DNA of 21,635 nt, taken from positions 1 to 21,635 of IMG/VR virus record IMGVR_UViG_3300032020_000996; one strand, given 5' to 3'. Each line of letters begins with the position of its first letter. The first letter of the stretch is position 1. A model generated the notes under the pieces. The model saw only the letters and a program-made list of their open reading frames with translations, searched no databases and was not told the DNA's origin. Below, in pieces: positions 1-7,045 of the stretch. The stretch is from a virus. The position numbers were made by a program, and so were the translations under genes.

Positions 1-180
1 ATGCTTCCACTATTGATCGTCATCCTAGCGATGGTTATGCTAGCCATCCTGGGAGGCATGATGTTCTCACTTGTGATAGGCATCGCCATCCACATCGCTG
101 CAAGGATCCTGCTCCTGCTGGTGATACTGGCGGCATGCTTGTGGGTTGGCGGGTGGGTTCTGAGCTTCCTTGCCTGGTAA
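1..180 (+). CDS. small two-helix membrane protein (59 aa)
   Basis: An open frame runs from an ATG at base 1 to TAA at 178-180. It is almost wholly hydrophobic: one segment at about residues 3-27, a short turn containing HIAAR, and a second segment at about 33-57 ending VLSFLAW. This predicts two transmembrane helices. It overlaps the start of the next gene by 11 bases, as expected in a compact viral operon. Small two-helix proteins near the packaging genes of tailed viruses are sometimes holins, but nothing here proves that, and no endolysin is adjacent. The ATG sits on the window edge, so the true start could lie upstream. The reading is convincing as a gene because hydrophobicity is continuous with no stops; function unknown. 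Confidence 0.6.
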   Translation: MLPLLIVILAMVMLAILGGMMFSLVIGIAIHIAARILLLLVILAACLWVGGWVLSFLAW

Positions 181-742
181 AGGCAGACCGCAGAAATGCG
201 TGCGCCTTGAACCAGTTGTCCTGGATTACCTCAAACAGGAAGCAAAACAGCGCGGAGTTCCCGTAGCTGGCTTAATTCGCGCCGTTTTGGAAGGCTACGT
301 ACGAAAAAAACAGGGTGGGATTCACCCTATTTATTCCATGAGTGAGAGGGCTTTGGAAAGGGTTGCACACGTGAAATTCCTGCAAGCAATCACCCGTCTT
401 AGGTTCATCATAGCGGGATCTCGCCTTGACATACCAGCTTTGCGGGAGAAGAAGCTCATAGAAGTCGCTGACATCATCGATCAGTTGAACGCCTTAGCGG
501 CCAAAGTCAAAGGAGTCGAGAACCGCCTCTACGTCCACGACCGCATAGCTCGCTTCTACCGGATCTGGGACGCGATGGCGAAGAACGCCGAGTACGACGA
601 CATCAAGCGGATGCTTGACGAAATGGAGGCAGAGGAAATTGTCAGGGTGGGCGACTCTCAGGAAACGAGCGATAAAACTGAAACAAAGCAGGGCGAAGCT
701 GGACCAGTCAACAGCCAGCCTACTCGAGAAAACAAAGGATGA
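170..742 (+). CDS. ribbon-helix-helix DNA-binding protein, candidate small terminase subunit
   Basis: A 190-aa protein starting at TTG 170. Residues about 8-47 fit a ribbon-helix-helix/CopG-like pattern: a short basic strand (PQKCVRLEP) followed by two helices (VVLDYLKQEAKQRG, then VAGLIRAVLEGYVRKK). Residues 55-155 are predicted to be mainly helical and could oligomerise; the last 35 residues are polar and probably disordered. It lies directly before the large terminase and overlaps it by about 100 bases. In tailed viruses the gene in that slot is often the small terminase, which binds the packaging site through an N-terminal DNA-binding domain and forms a ring with its helical part. That role is inferred from position and architecture; a transcriptional regulator is the main alternative. 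Confidence 0.6.
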   Translation: MPGKGRPQKCVRLEPVVLDYLKQEAKQRGVPVAGLIRAVLEGYVRKKQGGIHPIYSMSERALERVAHVKFLQAITRLRFIIAGSRLDIPALREKKLIEVADIIDQLNALAAKVKGVENRLYVHDRIARFYRIWDAMAKNAEYDDIKRMLDEMEAEEIVRVGDSQETSDKTETKQGEAGPVNSQPTRENKG

Positions 743-2045
743 TCCAGTCGCATTCGGAAAGAGATTTCTCAAGTTCCACGCGCTCCTTTACCAAGAGAAG
801 GTTCTGACCGACAAGTCGAAACGCATCGCGGTACGAATGAGCCGGCAAGCAGGAAAGACCACAACCATAGCGGTTCGAGCCATCTGGTACACAGCCACAC
901 ATCCGAAGACGCTGTCTCTGATTGTGGCCCCTAGCTTGAGACAGTCAATGATAATGATGGACCGAGTCCAGAGTTTCCTCTATGGCATGAAACCAGAAGA
1001 GCGAAGAGCTATTGTTGGCAAGATCCAGAGGACCACGATCTGGTTTCGCAACGGTAGTCAGATGGTTGCTCTTCCATGTTCACCGAACCTGCTGCGCGGG
1101 TACACGGCCCACCAAGTTCTGGCCGACGAGGCAGCCTTCTTCCGTGATGACGAAATAATCTTCTACAACATCTTGTATCCGATGCTGGCCACGACAGATG
1201 GCACGCTGATCGCATCCTCAACACCCTGGGCCACGAAATCCGTTTTCTACCAAATGTGTAAAGATCCAAAGCTGGAAGAGATCTGGTCCCGTCATCATGT
1301 GACTTGGCGCGATGTCGTCGCTGCAGGACTCATGAAGCAAGACTTCATTGATGAGATGCGGACCGTCAGTCCACCGGAACGATTCATTCGAGAGTTTGAA
1401 GCTGAGTTCAGCGAAGACGTTGATGCCTACCTGCCCCGAGATTTCATCGTCGCCTGCATCTGGACTGACACATGGCACGACCTGAACCCACGTCAAATCT
1501 ACTATCCGTTCGAGTCCACACCGAAAGGCCGATTCAGCGTTGGCATCGACCTCGGAGAGATTCACGACTATTCCGTTCTTTCCGTTGTGGAGAGATGGAA
1601 CAACCGAATTGGCCTGGTTCACTGCCACCAGTTCCCGCTGAAGACGCCATACGCCACTGTCATCGGCTACACGAAGGCGCTCTGCGACCGCTTCCAAGAA
1701 GTTGAGACGGTCCTCGTCGACGCCACTCGAGAGAGCTACGTTGTCAAGGACATGCAGGCAGCTGGAGTGACGCAGGTCAAGCCGGTTATCTTCAGCATGC
1801 AGTCGAAGATGGAGATGGCGAAATACTTCAAGGAGCAGATGCAGCTCAAGAACTTCGCCCTGCCCTACGATCCTGATGTTATCGCTGAATTGAACGTTGA
1901 GAAGTATGAGCTCACCAAAGACGGCAACGTGAAGTTCAATCACGATGAAGGCACCCACGACGATCGATTCTGGTCAATCGCCCTAGCCGTCTACGCTTCT
2001 CGAGAGAGCGAGGCACCCGCTTTCATTCCCATAAGGAGACGATAA
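639..2045 (+). CDS. terL: terminase large subunit (packaging ATPase-nuclease)
   Basis: This is the motor that pumps viral DNA into the prohead and cuts it into genome lengths. The ATPase half has Walker A (SRQAGKTT, Lys about 73), Walker B (VLADEAAF, Asp-Glu about 163-164) and a coupling motif (ASSTP, about 192-196). The RNase H-like nuclease half has three acidic metal ligands: GIDLGEIHDYS (Asp about 304), VLVDATRES (Asp about 361) and HDDRFW (Asp about 441-442). The length of 468 aa is normal and all catalytic residues are present. The frame is open from TTG 615, but TTG 639 is preferred because GGAGG at 625-629 lies 9 bases before it. Either way it overlaps the upstream gene by about 100 bases. 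A clear SD of the next gene follows the stop. Confidence 0.95.
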   Translation: MSGWATLRKRAIKLKQSRAKLDQSTASLLEKTKDDPVAFGKRFLKFHALLYQEKVLTDKSKRIAVRMSRQAGKTTTIAVRAIWYTATHPKTLSLIVAPSLRQSMIMMDRVQSFLYGMKPEERRAIVGKIQRTTIWFRNGSQMVALPCSPNLLRGYTAHQVLADEAAFFRDDEIIFYNILYPMLATTDGTLIASSTPWATKSVFYQMCKDPKLEEIWSRHHVTWRDVVAAGLMKQDFIDEMRTVSPPERFIREFEAEFSEDVDAYLPRDFIVACIWTDTWHDLNPRQIYYPFESTPKGRFSVGIDLGEIHDYSVLSVVERWNNRIGLVHCHQFPLKTPYATVIGYTKALCDRFQEVETVLVDATRESYVVKDMQAAGVTQVKPVIFSMQSKMEMAKYFKEQMQLKNFALPYDPDVIAELNVEKYELTKDGNVKFNHDEGTHDDRFWSIALAVYASRESEAPAFIPIRRR

Positions 2046-2046
2046 C

Positions 2047-2256
2047 ATGGCCATCTTTCTCACAGAGTACCGGGATCGATACGGCCGTCGCTGGTGTGGC
2101 CCCAACATTCCAGCACCTAACAGAGCTGAAGCAGAGAGAACCTTGGACGCGCTACGAGACTCAGTTACCATTGCTGGCGTTCTTATCGAGACGATTGATT
2201 TTGAAACAGAAAAAAGAACGATCTATCCGGAGCCAGAAGAAGCGCACCGTGTTTAA
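2047..2256 (+). CDS. hypothetical protein (69 aa)
   Basis: ATG 2047 lies one base after the terminase stop and is preceded by AAGGAG at 2033-2038, a good SD. The product is small and charged (begins MAIFLTEYRDRYGRRW), with a helical middle (APNRAEAERTLDALRDS) and a beta-like end (AGVLIETIDFETEKRT). The YRDRYGRRWCGPNIPAPNRA stretch could fold as a short beta hairpin followed by a helix. It opens a run of three overlapping tiny genes between the terminase and the methyltransferase. I do not recognise the family. It is called a gene because of the SD, the spacing and its clean phase with its neighbours. Confidence 0.6.
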   Translation: MAIFLTEYRDRYGRRWCGPNIPAPNRAEAERTLDALRDSVTIAGVLIETIDFETEKRTIYPEPEEAHRV

Positions 2257-2422
2257 GGAGTGCGTCATGTGTCGTCGCCTCGTTCCAGCGTGCGACATCC
2301 AGTATCTTGAGACTCAGATTCCGACTGGTCAATTCGTTCGCGCTCCGGTCTGCAAGCTCTGCATCGTTGACGAAGAGAAGACGCGTTTCTACATCCAGCA
2401 GCAGCTGAGGAAAAAGAAGTGA
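2249..2422 (+). CDS. small zinc-ribbon-like protein (57 aa)
   Basis: The product has two Cys-x2-Cys knuckles, CVMC (residues 5-8) and CKLC (about 35-38), separated by about 26 residues. This is the spacing of a single zinc ribbon. A charged helical tail (EEKTRFYIQQQLRKKK) follows. The frame stays open back to GTG 2096, but that region lies over the previous gene and reads as a shadow. I chose GTG 2249, which keeps the first knuckle and overlaps the upstream gene by 8 bases. An alternative ATG at 2267 has a better SD (AAGGAG 2255-2260) but would cut the first knuckle to one Cys. Small zinc ribbons in viruses usually bind nucleic acid or a protein partner; which applies here is unknown. Confidence 0.55.
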   Translation: MFKECVMCRRLVPACDIQYLETQIPTGQFVRAPVCKLCIVDEEKTRFYIQQQLRKKK

Positions 2423-2538
2423 CCAAATGCGAACACTGCAAGGAGACGCGAGAACTCTACGAGATCACTCTAATCCTGTGTCATGAATGTCGAATCGAAC
2501 TGGAGAAGTGGTTGAAACGAAAAAAGACGAAAGAATGA
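2419..2538 (+). CDS. micro zinc-knuckle protein (39 aa)
   Basis: GTG 2419 overlaps the previous stop (GTGA) and has GAGG at 2406-2409 as an SD nine bases upstream. The 39-aa product has two Cys-x2-Cys pairs, CEHC (residues 4-7) and CHEC (about 21-24), followed by a strongly basic helix ending WLKRKKTKE. This is a complete four-cysteine zinc site in a minimal protein, and its stop overlaps the ATG of the methyltransferase (ATGA at 2535-2538). The phased overlaps at both ends and the intact knuckles make it very likely real despite its size. The basic tail suggests nucleic-acid contact. It may act together with the preceding zinc-ribbon gene. Confidence 0.6.
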   Translation: MTKCEHCKETRELYEITLILCHECRIELEKWLKRKKTKE

Positions 2539-3380
2539 TATTCAGAATAGCTTCACGCTTCTTCCCATACACGGGAGGAAAACATTTCCTCGTCAAGAAA
2601 CTGCTGCCGTTGATTCCTCCGCACAGAGTCTACGTGGAAGTGTTTGGCGGGGCAGCGGCTCTACTCTTCGCCAAGAAACCCAGCCAAGAAGAGGTCTACA
2701 ACGACATCGACTCAAACCTTGTCAACCTGTTCATGGTTGTGAGAGATCGAAAGGAGGAATTTCTCAAGCAGATTGAGCGCCTTCCATACGCCAGAGAACT
2801 GTACACGCGATTCACGAAAGACCTGGACGAAGGCAAAATAGTAGATCCTCTCGAACGGGCCGTAGCATTCTTCTACTGCATGAGGTCCTGCTTCGCTGGG
2901 CGGTTTGGGTCCGGATGGGCCTTCACGAGAAAAGGTGCTAGTCGGGCCAGTCGCTGGGCTAACCTTCCAGAATCCCTAGCTTCGATCGCGGAGAGAATAC
3001 GGAAGCTCGATATCGACCACTTAGATTTCAGGCGATGCATAAAGAACCGAGACGCTCCCGATGTGTTCTTTTTCCTGGACCCGCCCTATCTGGGCACGAA
3101 GCAAGCCAACAAGCTTGCAATGACTGAACAGGACCACGTGGATCTGGCCGACCTCTTGCTGTCAGTTCAGGGGAAATGGCTTCTCACATACGGCAACCAT
3201 CCCTTGATCCGCAAGCTATACCGCAACCGAGGCTTTGTCGTTCAGACAATCCGTTCCAGCATGGCCTCGCGAAAATGGGGACAAGGATTGCGCGAAGGCG
3301 CCTTGGTCAACCTTGTGATTCGCAACTATCGCTTGAGGCACCGCGTAGGTAAGCAGGTAGGTAGACAAGTAGGTAAATAG
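2535..3380 (+). CDS. D12-class DNA adenine N6-methyltransferase (Dam-like)
   Basis: It should transfer a methyl group from S-adenosylmethionine to N6 of adenine in viral DNA. Visible motifs are PYTGGK at residues 11-16 (motif X, start of the D12 family), YVEVFGGAAAL at 33-43 (motif I, SAM binding), YNDID at 55-59, and the catalytic LDPPYLG around 181-187 (DPPY). At 281 aa the length is typical. The open frame extends to ATG 2487, but ATG 2535 forms an ATGA overlap with the upstream micro-gene and begins close to the conserved motif, so it is preferred. No restriction enzyme gene is adjacent, so it looks like an orphan methylase for self-protection or packaging control. The C-terminal tail is built from a 12-base tandem repeat. 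Confidence 0.92.
   Translation: MIFRIASRFFPYTGGKHFLVKKLLPLIPPHRVYVEVFGGAAALLFAKKPSQEEVYNDIDSNLVNLFMVVRDRKEEFLKQIERLPYARELYTRFTKDLDEGKIVDPLERAVAFFYCMRSCFAGRFGSGWAFTRKGASRASRWANLPESLASIAERIRKLDIDHLDFRRCIKNRDAPDVFFFLDPPYLGTKQANKLAMTEQDHVDLADLLLSVQGKWLLTYGNHPLIRKLYRNRGFVVQTIRSSMASRKWGQGLREGALVNLVIRNYRLRHRVGKQVGRQVGK
3345..3380 (+). repeat. three tandem 12-base repeats at the methyltransferase 3' end
   Basis: Units at 3345-3356, 3357-3368 and 3369-3380 all start GTAGGTA or GTAGGTAG and differ only in their last few bases. They encode the repeated tail VGKQVGRQVGK, and the last unit contains the stop codon. Slippage expansion is the simplest origin. Confidence 0.8.
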
Positions 3381-3382
3381 AG

Positions 3383-5011
3383 TTGAGTAGGAAGATCAGC
3401 TGGTTCCAGAGGCTACGATTCCAAATCGCAGGCATACCTCGGACTCCTTCCGGAGTTTTCGAAAGCATACTGCGAGGAAAACCCATCCCTGCTTTCAAGC
3501 GATTTCAGAAACTCCCGGGAAAACTTGCGGAAGCAGTGAAGGAGGCCACTTCTGAGAAAGGTCTCTTCGTCCCTGCTTTCAAGACGCGGCTAGGAGAGCA
3601 ACCGCCACTCGCTCTTGGTAAGCTCGTAGACTACTACGCTAAGGATCCCCAGGTAATGGCCTCAGTTGACTACATGGGTGAACAGGTGGCGGGTGCGGGA
3701 TTCTACACGATCTGCGCCTCCGGGTTTGAGGATGCAAAGAAACTCGTTGATGATTTCTGCGCGAAGGTGAACATGGACAACCTGATCATGCAGTCTTCGA
3801 AGGAAATTATCTTCGCCGGTAACACTTTCTGGGAGAACATTCTCGACACCGAAAAGAAACTCGTCAAGTTGAAGCTTCTCCCTCTTTCATCAATCAAGCA
3901 AATTGATCGCGACAAATACGGTCGCCTACAACAGATCATTCAGCAAATAGGCACCGAGACGGTCACGTTCCTTCCTGGAGAGATCATTCACTTCTGCCTA
4001 AATCCCTTGGACGGTTCGGCTTGGGGAACAGGAATCCTGCACAGCCTCGCCTCCACACAAGTCATAGACGAGACAACCGCTAGACCGGCAATGCTCGACA
4101 TCAAAGCCCGGCTAATGGATGACATCTGGAAAATCGTGCATCGCTACGCTGCGCCAAAACGACTCTGGAGTTTTCTAGGAGTCAGCGATGAGAAGCTACG
4201 AGACGAGTACACCCCAACAATTCAGAATGCAGCTGCAGATGTAGACTTCGCCACGAACAAGGATGTTGATGTCAAGTCGTTGGACATTAATCCGGCTGCG
4301 CGTTTCGATGGCATGATAGAGAAGATTGACTCGCAGGTGGTCCAAGGCCTTCAGACTCCAATGACGAGGCTTCTAACGACGCCAGGGTTCACGGAGGCCA
4401 GCAGCACCGTCGCTGATGACGCCTCTCAACGCAAGATCATGTACCTGCAACGGTTCATCGCCCGCATCGTAGAGAAAGAAGTGTTCGAGGTCCTTCTCCG
4501 ACAGAATGAGACGGATCCTGTTGAGGCGGGGGTTCGAATCCGCTGGGGCATGCCTGACAAACCTGAAGTCAAAATGGAACATATCGTCCAACTGGCGCAG
4601 ATCAGCGCCGCATCCGGCGTCGAATACCTCACTCGAGACGAGGTGCGCAGCATGCTGTCGAAGTATGCAGGCTTCGAACTGCAACAGAAACCCGAGGAAA
4701 GCAAGGCCCCGGCAGCAGCGCCTGTCCATGAAGCGATTCTCCGCGAGGTCTGGGATGAGAACGAGAACAACGTTCGCTATCGAGTCCGAAACCCCGCAGG
4801 TTTCCAAGAGGGCAGCCTGCGCACGATCTGGTTGAGCCAGGATGAAGGGATCCGTGCGGTTGTGGGGCGACTGAAAGGCGAAGAGAAGACTTCGATCCAG
4901 TCAATTCTCTTCTCAAAGGAGAAAGACTGGACCCTGGACAAGGCCCAGGATTGGATCAAAGACCATCCGGATCTACAGGTGAGTGAAAGTGAATCTATTC
5001 GGGAAGCTTAA
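3383..5011 (+). CDS. portal protein with C-terminal extra domain
   Basis: The portal forms the dodecameric ring at the capsid vertex through which DNA passes and on which the terminase docks. The 542-aa product shows the typical order: N-terminal wing (LALGKLVDYYAKDPQVMASV, 77-96), a beta-rich stretch with LLPLSSIKQIDRD (165-177), the FLPGEIIHFCLNPLDG motif (196-211), a GTGILHSLAS helix entry (215-224), and a long helical stem through about 375. After a Pro/Ala/Glu linker (434-449), residues about 450-536 form a separate module with RYRVRNPAGF, VVGRLKGEEKTSIQSILF and DWTLDKAQDWIKDHPD. Similar sequences are more usual on protease/XkdF-type proteins. It starts at TTG 3383, two bases after the methyltransferase stop, and overlaps the protease gene. 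Confidence 0.88.
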   Translation: MSRKISWFQRLRFQIAGIPRTPSGVFESILRGKPIPAFKRFQKLPGKLAEAVKEATSEKGLFVPAFKTRLGEQPPLALGKLVDYYAKDPQVMASVDYMGEQVAGAGFYTICASGFEDAKKLVDDFCAKVNMDNLIMQSSKEIIFAGNTFWENILDTEKKLVKLKLLPLSSIKQIDRDKYGRLQQIIQQIGTETVTFLPGEIIHFCLNPLDGSAWGTGILHSLASTQVIDETTARPAMLDIKARLMDDIWKIVHRYAAPKRLWSFLGVSDEKLRDEYTPTIQNAAADVDFATNKDVDVKSLDINPAARFDGMIEKIDSQVVQGLQTPMTRLLTTPGFTEASSTVADDASQRKIMYLQRFIARIVEKEVFEVLLRQNETDPVEAGVRIRWGMPDKPEVKMEHIVQLAQISAASGVEYLTRDEVRSMLSKYAGFELQQKPEESKAPAAAPVHEAILREVWDENENNVRYRVRNPAGFQEGSLRTIWLSQDEGIRAVVGRLKGEEKTSIQSILFSKEKDWTLDKAQDWIKDHPDLQVSESESIREA

Positions 5012-5573
5012 GTTTAGAATCGCAAGTCTGGCAGAATCCTTCCGCTGGACTCCACCAATTCAGTTCTACAAGGCCACTGAAGGTGGACCTGGTAAGTTCT
5101 ACAAGGTCCATGCGATTCATGTCATCACAACTGGGAACAGAAACCAGTACACGGAGGAAGAACTGAAACTAGCGGCCCGCTCCCTCGCTGAAAGGCCTCT
5201 CAACATCAATCACGAGAGAGACCTACCATTTCCTCAAAACAAAACTGTTGACGCTGAGTTCGAAGGCAACAACGTTGAAGCCGTGATCTGCGTGGAGGAC
5301 GAGGAGACTAACCGCTTGTATGACACTGGCAAGATCAAGAACGTCAGCATCGACGCAAAGTTCCGAAGCGCCGAACGAGGTCAGGTTCTTGTTCCAAGAG
5401 GCATAGTTTTCACAGGCCTCGCGCTTCTCACGGAAGGCGTGGCTCCTGGAGATCCCCTCACAACCATCAAACTCTGGGAGAAGAAGCTCAGCGAATCTCT
5501 CAGCGAGTCGCAGAGAGAGCAGTATCTGACTGCGGTTGTGGCTGAGCTCAGAAGACGAGGCGTGAAAGTATGA
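4989..5573 (+). CDS. capsid maturation (prohead) protease
   Basis: This protease should cleave scaffold and capsid N-termini during head maturation. It has the order of the herpes/HK97-type protease fold: NQYTEEEL near residue 55, a candidate catalytic His in LNINHE (about 75), a candidate catalytic Ser in KNVSIDAKF (about 120), and the conserved block FTGLALLTEGVAPGDPL (about 141-157). The length of 194 aa is normal. GTG 4989 is chosen over GTG 4983 because AGGTGA at 4977-4982 gives proper SD spacing. It overlaps the end of the portal gene by 23 bases. The serine-rich tail (KKLSESLSESQREQYL) resembles a flexible or coiled-coil scaffold element. The third catalytic acid cannot be assigned by eye. 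Confidence 0.82.
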   Translation: MNLFGKLKFRIASLAESFRWTPPIQFYKATEGGPGKFYKVHAIHVITTGNRNQYTEEELKLAARSLAERPLNINHERDLPFPQNKTVDAEFEGNNVEAVICVEDEETNRLYDTGKIKNVSIDAKFRSAERGQVLVPRGIVFTGLALLTEGVAPGDPLTTIKLWEKKLSESLSESQREQYLTAVVAELRRRGVKV

Positions 5574-5767
5574 CTCGACGCAGTAGAAAGAAAGCTGAGA
5601 GAATCTATACTCGCCGCGCTCGAGAAGGACTCATTCGACCGAGCCCTGGAATACTTCACGGATTAAGGCCAGTAGCGCGACCCGTGGTCAAGCCTGAGAA
5701 AGCGGGAACTCTCGAGAAGATCAGGCGCTTCCTGACCCGGGTAGTACAGTATTATCGTAGTTACTGA
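5570..5767 (+). CDS. small basic protein (65 aa) between protease and capsid genes
   Basis: ATG 5570 overlaps the protease stop (ATGA). The product is very basic, rich in Arg and Lys throughout (starts MTRRSRKKAERIYTRRAREG), with a Pro-rich centre and a helical end (LEKIRRFLTRVVQYYRSY). I do not recognise a family. Its slot between protease and major capsid protein is where tailed viruses often keep a scaffold or minor head gene. The high charge would also suit contact with packaged DNA. The overlap and neat codon phase support it as a gene. Confidence 0.55.
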   Translation: MTRRSRKKAERIYTRRAREGLIRPSPGILHGLRPVARPVVKPEKAGTLEKIRRFLTRVVQYYRSY

Positions 5768-5822
5768 GACCGCGCAAGCGGATCGATGAGTAACAGGAAA
5801 ATCTCGAAAGGAGTTGTTTTGA

Positions 5823-6938
5823 TTGAGTGAACAGACTCCTTCCTCAACTGTAACGCCAGCGGAGACTCCGACCGGCCTAGAACAGGTTCCTACACAGGAC
5901 CTTCTTCGCTTGAAGGAACAGCTCGAACCTGGCAACGTTGAGGAAAAGAAGAAGGAGGTTAAGGAAGAATTGTCGAAGGAAGAAGCAGGAAAAGGGATCG
6001 TAGCAGGAGCCTCGCTCCAGGAAGCTGTATCGCCCTGGCAGGCACAGGTATGCAACAAGCTCAGAGAAGCTTTGACGACAACGGACGCAGCGAAAGCCAT
6101 ACCAATCATCTGGTCTGCGCAGATTGAGCTCGGAGCTCAGCCCAAGCGAGTCATGAGGGCCCTAGGTATTGTGGACACGACCCTAAGGGGTCAGCCTGGC
6201 AACAAATTCTATTTCCCCAAGGTCCCAACGGTCCTTGAGGCGATAGATGCAACTGAAGCCACGAAGCCAGATGATCTCGCCGTCACCGTGGACCGCCTCG
6301 AAATAACGGTGAAGGAGATCATCGCAGCCATCTCGGTGACTCGACAGGTGATCGAACAAGTCACATTCAACGTCATCGACGTATTGACCGATCTTCTCTC
6401 TCAGGCAGTGGCGAACAAGGAAGACAAGGACATACTCGCAGCACTCAACGCTGCGTCCGGAATCGCAGGAACCATCTACGGTGGTGGAAAAGCCGCCGAG
6501 AACGAAGTTGCAGCAGGCGATGTCTTTGACACAGACATCTTGGCTGACGCCATAACAGCGATGCGGAACAACAACCGCGATGCGCGATTCATGGTAATTC
6601 ACCCAGGCCAGGAAAACGCATTGCTGAAGAGCGACAGGTTCGTCAACGCCTCGCAGTACGGTGGCCGCGAAGTGATAATGAACGGTGAGATCGGCACATA
6701 CCTAGGAATCAAGGTGCTGAAGACCACGCAGGTTCCAACCGGCACAGGTGCAGGAGGAATCACAACCTACCACGCTTTCCTACTTGGTGAGAGAGCGTGG
6801 GTCGAGGAAGTCAAACGGGATCCTGACGTGGAATCGAAGTACGAGGCAGGCGAACGTAAGACCTACATGTACGGCACCATGGAGTACGGCCTCGGCGTCT
6901 TGAACCCGAAAGGCATCGTGAAGATCATCACCGCCTAA
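5823..6938 (+). CDS. major capsid protein, HK97 fold, with N-terminal scaffold segment
   Basis: The 371-aa product builds the icosahedral shell. Residues 1-60 are Glu/Lys-rich and predicted helical (QDLLRLKEQLEPGNVEEKKK), like the delta/scaffold segment that the prohead protease removes. The rest fits the HK97 fold: an E-loop region near 120-150 (GQPGNKFYFPKVP), a long spine helix (VIDVLTDLLSQAVANKEDKD, 184-203), and an A-domain block with ARFMVIHPGQENALL (254-268) and GTYLGIKVLKTTQVP (291-305). TTG 5823 is chosen because AAAGGAG at 5807-5813 lies nine bases upstream. The cleavage point probably falls around residues 55-65. It follows the protease and basic protein in canonical order. Confidence 0.92.
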   Translation: MSEQTPSSTVTPAETPTGLEQVPTQDLLRLKEQLEPGNVEEKKKEVKEELSKEEAGKGIVAGASLQEAVSPWQAQVCNKLREALTTTDAAKAIPIIWSAQIELGAQPKRVMRALGIVDTTLRGQPGNKFYFPKVPTVLEAIDATEATKPDDLAVTVDRLEITVKEIIAAISVTRQVIEQVTFNVIDVLTDLLSQAVANKEDKDILAALNAASGIAGTIYGGGKAAENEVAAGDVFDTDILADAITAMRNNNRDARFMVIHPGQENALLKSDRFVNASQYGGREVIMNGEIGTYLGIKVLKTTQVPTGTGAGGITTYHAFLLGERAWVEEVKRDPDVESKYEAGERKTYMYGTMEYGLGVLNPKGIVKIITA

Positions 6939-6952
6939 GCTCCCCAGATCCC

Positions 6953-6992
6953 TTTTTCCATAAGATTCCTGTTTGATGAGACCCCCATTTTT
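6953..6992 (+). terminator. possible U-rich terminator after the major capsid gene
   Basis: The 107-base gap after the capsid stop contains two runs of five T (6953-6957 and 6988-6992). U-tracts without an obligatory hairpin can terminate archaeal transcription, so partial termination here could set capsid mRNA levels. No TATA-like box is evident in the gap. Weak call. Confidence 0.3.
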
Positions 6993-7045
6993 GAGGACCG
7001 TCCGTTTCCGAGTCGAAACGAAAAAACTAGAGGTGATAATGCAAG

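Noticed and set aside
1218-1958. Long minus-strand open frame of 246 codons across the terminase.
   Set aside because: It is the mirror of the large terminase gene, whose motifs are complete; the minus-strand product shows no domain pattern and no start signals.
4527-4548. Sequence GGTTCGAATCC resembling a tRNA T-arm, possibly a tRNA gene or integration target.
   Set aside because: The flanking bases pair for only two or three positions, no D-arm or anticodon arm surrounds it, and it lies within the conserved portal coding frame.
4373-4807. Several long minus-strand and alternate-frame ORFs within the portal gene.
   Set aside because: They are shadows of the portal coding sequence with biased composition and no SD or context.
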